Of a DNA stretch of 9,127 bases, positions 6,482-9,127 are shown piece after piece. The notes under the pieces were generated by a model. It did no database searches. It was given only the letters and a program-made list of their open reading frames with translations, and was not told the origin of the DNA. Location of the stretch: contig CAUDAE010000079.1 of NCBI GenBank assembly GCA_958447445.1, positions 1 to 9,127 of the forward strand, written 5' to 3'. Numbering within the stretch: the stretch's first letter is position 1; the number at the start of each line of letters is the position of its first letter. The stretch comes from an uncultured Collinsella sp. Lineage in GTDB: Bacteria; Actinomycetota; Coriobacteriia; Coriobacteriales; Coriobacteriaceae. The position numbers and the translations under genes were made by a program.

Positions 6482-7300
6482 ATGTCTGCAATCACTATTC
6501 TGCTTGTTGCGATTGTCGCGTTGCTTGCCGGTATGGAAGGCATTCTGGATGAGTTCCAGTTCCATCAGCCGCTCGTGGCATGCACGCTTATCGGTCTCGT
6601 AACCGGTCACCTTCAGGAGGGCATCCTCCTGGGCGGTTCGCTCCAGATGATGGCCCTTGGCTGGGCTAACGTCGGCGCCGCTGTCGCGCCTGACGCCGCT
6701 CTGGCCTCGGTCGCTTCTTCGATCATCATGGTGCTCGCCCTCAACGGTGGCGCCACCGATTCGGCCAAGGCCGTTACCACCGCTATCGCCGTCGCCGTCC
6801 CGCTGTCGGTCGCTGGTCTGTTCCTGACCATGATCTGCCGTACCATTGCTACCGCTATCGCTCACGCCATGGACGGTTGCGCCGAGAAGGGCGACTTCTC
6901 CGGCATCGAGCGCTGGCAGTATGCTGCCATCCTCATGCAGGGCCTTCGTATCGCCATCCCGGCAGTGCTTCTGTGCGTCATCCCGGCCGAGGCCGTTACC
7001 AACGCGCTTAACGCTATGCCCGACTGGCTGTCCGGCGGCATGGCTGTCGGCGGCGGCATGGTCGCTTCCGTCGGTTACGCCATGGTCATCAACATGATGG
7101 CCACCAAGGAGACCTGGCCGTTCTTCGTCCTCGGCTTTGTCCTTGCTGCCATCCCTCAGCTCACGCTGATCGCCCTTGGTCTCATCGGCATCTCCCTTGC
7201 CCTCATCTACCTTGGCCTTAAGGATCTGGCCAAGCAGGGTGGCGGCATGGGCGGTGGCTCCGGCGACCCGCTCGGCGACATTCTGAACGATTACGAGTAG
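6482..7300 (+). CDS. manY: Mannose-family PTS EIIC membrane component
   Basis: A membrane subunit that forms the sugar pathway together with EIID. The 272-residue length is normal for the family. Hydrophobic segments run through about residues 1-20, 30-50, 70-90, 98-118, 150-170, 186-206 and 212-245. The conserved loop GHLQEGILLGGSLQ and the following GWANVGAAVAPDAAL (about 42-74) are characteristic of the sorbose/mannose EIIC family. A Gly-rich tail (about 253-262) precedes the C-terminus. The ribosome binding site AAAGGAGGG precedes the ATG at 6482. EIID starts 16 nt after this gene. Confidence 0.93.
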   Translation: MSAITILLVAIVALLAGMEGILDEFQFHQPLVACTLIGLVTGHLQEGILLGGSLQMMALGWANVGAAVAPDAALASVASSIIMVLALNGGATDSAKAVTTAIAVAVPLSVAGLFLTMICRTIATAIAHAMDGCAEKGDFSGIERWQYAAILMQGLRIAIPAVLLCVIPAEAVTNALNAMPDWLSGGMAVGGGMVASVGYAMVINMMATKETWPFFVLGFVLAAIPQLTLIALGLIGISLALIYLGLKDLAKQGGGMGGGSGDPLGDILNDYE

Positions 7301-7316
7301 GAGGGGAGTGATACAT

Positions 7317-8237
7317 ATGGCAGAGAACAAGATTCAGCTCACCAAGGCTGACCGCAAGAAGGTTTGCTTCCGTCATCAGTTCCTTCAGGGCTCGTGGAAC
7401 TACGAGCGTATGCAGAACGGCGGCTGGTGCTTCGCAATGATCCCTGCGATCAAGAAGCTCTACACCAGCAAGGATGACCAGATTGCCGCTCTTAAGCGCC
7501 ACCTGGAGTTCTATAACACCCACCCCTATGTTTCCGCCCCCGTCATTGGCGTTACCCTCGCTCTCGAGGAGGAGCGCGCCAACGGTGCCCCGATTGACGA
7601 CGTCGCCATTCAGGGCGTCAAGGTCGGTATGATGGGCCCGCTCGCCGGCGTCGGCGACCCCGTCTTCTGGTTCACCCTTCGCCCGATTCTGGGCGCTCTG
7701 GGCGCTTCCCTGGCCATGTCCGGCAGCATCGTCGGTCCGCTGCTGTTCTTCTTCGCGTGGAACATCATCCGTTACGCTTTCCTGTGGTACACGCAGGAGT
7801 TTGGCTACAAGGTCGGCTCCTCCATCGCCAAGGACCTCTCCGGTGGTCTGATGGGCAAGGTCACCGAGGGCGCTTCCATCCTGGGTATGTTCATCATCGG
7901 CGCCCTGGTCGAGCGCTGGGTGTCCATTTCCTTCACCCCGATCGTCTCCACGGTCAAGCAGTCTGCTGGCGCCTTTATCGACTGGGCTAGCCTGCCCTCC
8001 GGTTCCGAGGGTATCAAGGAAGCGCTGACGATGTACAACTCCGTCGGTGCTACCGCCCTTGATCAGATGAAGGTCACCACGCTTCAGGCCAACCTCGATC
8101 AGCTCATCCCCGGCCTTGCCGCCGTGTGCCTGACCCTGCTGGTCTGCAAGCTCCTCAAGAAGAAGGTCAGCCCGATCGTCATCATCCTGGCTCTCTTCGC
8201 CGTCGGCATCATCGGTCGCTTCTGCGGCTTCATGTAA
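7317..8237 (+). CDS. manZ: Mannose-family PTS EIID membrane component
   Basis: The second membrane subunit of the mannose-type permease. The 306-residue protein opens with the typical family stretch LTKADRKKVCFRHQFLQGSW followed by NYERMQNGGW. It contains the conserved MMGPLAGVGDPVFW sequence (about 105-118) and ends with hydrophobic helices. The ATG at 7317 is chosen because GAGGGGAG lies 8 nt upstream; an in-frame GTG at 7308 overlaps that site. Compared from memory with E. coli ManZ, it carries an extra segment of about 35-40 residues (about 212-252). This matches the insertion found in ManN of lactic acid bacteria, sometimes called the gamma-plus region. That points to a Gram-positive-type mannose/glucose transporter. 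A strong terminator follows the gene. Confidence 0.93.
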   Translation: MAENKIQLTKADRKKVCFRHQFLQGSWNYERMQNGGWCFAMIPAIKKLYTSKDDQIAALKRHLEFYNTHPYVSAPVIGVTLALEEERANGAPIDDVAIQGVKVGMMGPLAGVGDPVFWFTLRPILGALGASLAMSGSIVGPLLFFFAWNIIRYAFLWYTQEFGYKVGSSIAKDLSGGLMGKVTEGASILGMFIIGALVERWVSISFTPIVSTVKQSAGAFIDWASLPSGSEGIKEALTMYNSVGATALDQMKVTTLQANLDQLIPGLAAVCLTLLVCKLLKKKVSPIVIILALFAVGIIGRFCGFM

Positions 8238-8293
8238 GCACGCTTCGGCTTAAGACCGAGAATTGCTAGGCAAGGGCTTTTGAGCCATTGAAA

Positions 8294-8341
8294 CGGACCG
8301 CATCCGGTGGGTACACTGGATGCGGTCCGATTGTTTTATTT
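8294..8341 (+). terminator. Intrinsic terminator after EIID
   Basis: The arms 8294-8309 and 8314-8329 form a 16-bp GC-rich stem (one G-U pair) with a GGTA loop, followed by ATTGTTTTATTT. This is a strong Rho-independent terminator. It ends just before the ribosome binding site of the DUF956 gene, so that gene is reached only by read-through or from its own promoter. Confidence 0.88.
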
Positions 8342-8357
8342 GGAGGGCGAGGCGCGC

Positions 8358-8756
8358 ATGGCGCAATCTCAGAACAGCACGGTCGATCTGGCAACGCCGG
8401 CAACCTGCCTGATGGGGCTTACCAGCCACGGTAACGTGATGGTGGGCAATAAGGCGTTCGAGTATTACAACGAGCGCAATCCCGAGGATTATATTCAAAT
8501 CCCGTGGGACGAGGTCGACTATATTGCCGCCGAGGTTTTGCGCGGCACCAAGAAGATTACGCGTTTTGCCATCTTCACCAAGGACAACGGTCACTTTACG
8601 TTTTCGACGCGCGACGACAAAGAGACGCTTCGCGCGGTCCGCAAGTACGTCGACGAGGATAAGCTTGTGCGTTCGCCCGATTTTATCGATGTGACGGCCA
8701 AGGGCGCCAAGAGCATCCCCTCCGTTATCAAAAACCTCTTCCACAAAGGTAACTAG
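8358..8756 (+). CDS. manO: DUF956 family protein (ManO-like) of mannose PTS operons
   Basis: A 132-residue soluble protein with the DUF956 pattern: GLTSHGNVMVGNKAFEYYN (20-38), then IQIPWDEVDYIAAEVLRG (47-63) and a basic Ser/Lys-rich C-terminus. DUF956 genes usually sit at the end of manLMN-type operons in Gram-positive bacteria and are thought to influence that transporter; the mechanism is not settled. The ATG at 8358 follows GGAGGG by about 10 nt. An upstream in-frame ATG at 8307 lies inside the terminator stem and is rejected. No membrane segment or helix-turn-helix is visible. Its position after an intrinsic terminator suggests it is made at a lower level than the transporter. Confidence 0.88.
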   Translation: MAQSQNSTVDLATPATCLMGLTSHGNVMVGNKAFEYYNERNPEDYIQIPWDEVDYIAAEVLRGTKKITRFAIFTKDNGHFTFSTRDDKETLRAVRKYVDEDKLVRSPDFIDVTAKGAKSIPSVIKNLFHKGN

Positions 8757-8764
8757 CTCCTCAT

Positions 8765-8833
8765 AAGTTGCGGTGAAATAGTTCCTAAATACGGCTTTAG
8801 ATGCTTCAGACAGGAACTATTCCACCGCAACTT
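8765..8833. repeat. Inverted-repeat element, copy 2 (after DUF956 gene)
   Basis: The left arm occupies 8765-8786 and the right arm 8812-8833. These are 22-nt arms with a single A-C mismatch (A8776), around a 25-nt loop. The core arms are identical to those of the copy at 5080-5146, including the mismatch, while the loops differ. It begins 9 nt after the stop codon, a placement very similar to copy 1. Confidence 0.8.
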
Positions 8834-8872
8834 CGAAGTCTAGTCATGCGACGTATGGCAATGCAGTAAATC

Positions 8873-8881
8873 TGCTACACT
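8873..8881 (+). promoter_or_regulatory. Possible extended -10 promoter of the tRNA gene
   Basis: TGCTACACT contains a TG extension plus TACACT (8876-8881), ending 10 nt before the first tRNA base. No good -35 hexamer is seen at the usual distance. Confidence 0.4.
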
Positions 8882-8891
8882 AGTACAACAT

Positions 8892-8967
8892 GCCTCCGTA
8901 GCTCAGGGGATAGAGCACCGCTCTCCTAAAGCGGGTGTCGACGGTTCGAATCCGCCCGGGGGCACCA
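8892..8967 (+). tRNA. tRNA-Arg (anticodon CCU)
   Basis: A complete 76-nt cloverleaf. The acceptor stem GCCTCCG pairs with CGGGGGC, the D stem GCTC with GAGC, and the anticodon stem CCGCT with AGCGG. The 7-nt anticodon loop CTCCTAA places CCT at 8925-8927, which reads AGG (Arg). The T loop is TTCGAAT and the 3' CCA is encoded (8965-8967). The T stem GACGG/CCGCC has one A-C mismatch (A8941, C8955). The 3' end is repeated exactly 128 bp downstream. Confidence 0.95.
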
Positions 8968-8999
8968 GAGGAATATCGAGCCCGGTACCGCTACGGTGC
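8945..8999 (+). repeat. Direct repeat, copy A (tRNA 3' end and flank)
   Basis: This 55-bp sequence starts at the first base of the tRNA T loop, runs through CCA and into the downstream hairpin, and is identical base for base to 9073-9127. The window ends inside copy B, so the true repeat may be longer. Confidence 0.92.
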
Positions 9000-9006
9000 C
9001 GGGCTC
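8978..9006 (+). terminator. Hairpin after tRNA-Arg, probable terminator
   Basis: GAGCCCGGTACCG (8978-8990) pairs with CGGTGCCGGGCTC (8994-9006) through 13 bp with one G-U pair and a CTA loop. It is followed by TTCTGGTCT, a weak T-tract. It lies 11 nt after the tRNA CCA. The same hairpin begins again at 9106 within the direct repeat. Confidence 0.65.
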
Positions 9007-9017
9007 TTCTGGTCTAA

Positions 9018-9045
9018 GGGCGGGATTCGAGCCGTCGACACCCGC
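9018..9045 (-). pseudogene. Inverted fragment of the tRNA-Arg 3' half
   Basis: Read on the minus strand, this 28-nt segment begins GCGGGTGTCGACGG, identical to 8931-8944 of the tRNA. It continues with TCGAATCC after a single T-to-C change and carries one extra C before GCCC. It covers the anticodon-stem 3' strand, variable loop and T arm only. No acceptor or D arm is present, so it is a remnant rather than a gene. Confidence 0.75.
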
Positions 9046-9072
9046 GTCACCAATTTCCCCGCGGGGGGAGTT

Positions 9073-9127
9073 TTCGAATCCGCCCGGGGGCACCAGAGGA
9101 ATATCGAGCCCGGTACCGCTACGGTGC
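9073..9127 (+). repeat. Direct repeat, copy B (tRNA 3'-end remnant), cut by window edge
   Basis: Exact copy of 8945-8999 at an offset of 128 bp. It contains the T loop, the T-stem and acceptor 3' strands, CCA and the first part of the terminator hairpin. Upstream of it is CCCCGCGGGG-type sequence rather than the 5' part of a tRNA, so it is not a second functional tRNA. Confidence 0.92.

Noticed and set aside
5393..7330. Long leftward open frame (645 codons) opposite EIIAB/EIIC
   Set aside because: Antisense shadow of well-identified PTS genes, spanning an intergenic region and two genes, with no domain signal.
8307..8357. N-terminal extension of the DUF956 protein from the ATG at 8307
   Set aside because: That ATG lies within the intrinsic terminator stem; the ATG at 8358 has a ribosome binding site and gives the normal family start.
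9046..9127. Second complete tRNA gene
   Set aside because: Only the T loop to CCA part is present; no D arm, anticodon arm or 5' acceptor strand can be built upstream.
1..9127. CRISPR array, insertion sequence or phage gene
   Set aside because: No regularly spaced repeats with unique spacers, and no transposase, integrase or phage structural gene was seen.

Overview
The window looks like chromosomal DNA from a high-GC, anaerobic gut actinobacterium, most likely a Coriobacteriia member near Collinsella. This is inferred from the GC-rich codon use, the clostridial/lactic-type mannose phosphotransferase operon in a high-GC genome, and the oxygen-sensitive-looking iron-sulfur flavoprotein next to a nickel chaperone. 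No database search was possible.

Left part (1-1669), leftward: a TetR-family regulator (819-1481) is followed by a Trp-rich polytopic membrane protein of unknown function that runs off the left edge (1-755). The divergent intergenic region holds two 15-bp palindromes, TTGACG-N3-CGTCAA and TTGACA-N3-TGTCAA, 23 bp apart centre to centre. They are good candidates for operators that let the TetR protein control both directions.

Middle (1670-5068), rightward: a 925-residue multi-cluster Fe-S/FAD/NAD(P) oxidoreductase, built on a GltD-like core with extra ferredoxin domains at both ends, then hypA, a hydrogenase nickel-insertion chaperone. The 192-nt gap between them contains an unusually well-formed RNA fold: a 14-bp closing stem, two abutting hairpins, a 6-bp pseudoknot, and a separate 9-bp hairpin touching the hypA ribosome binding site. 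This is the strongest candidate for an undescribed regulatory element.

Right part (5069-8756): an AT-rich spacer of about 400 nt with palindromes leads into a mannose-family PTS operon: EIIAB fusion, EIIC and EIID, a strong intrinsic terminator, then a DUF956/ManO protein. Two copies of a roughly 70-bp inverted-repeat element follow the stop codons of hypA and of the DUF956 gene, so they bracket the PTS block.

Right end (8757-9127): tRNA-Arg(CCU) with encoded CCA and a terminator hairpin. After it come an inverted fragment of the tRNA 3' half and then an exact direct repeat (at least 55 bp) of the tRNA 3' end plus downstream sequence, offset by 128 bp and cut by the window edge. This resembles an attachment-site duplication or the start of a tandem array.
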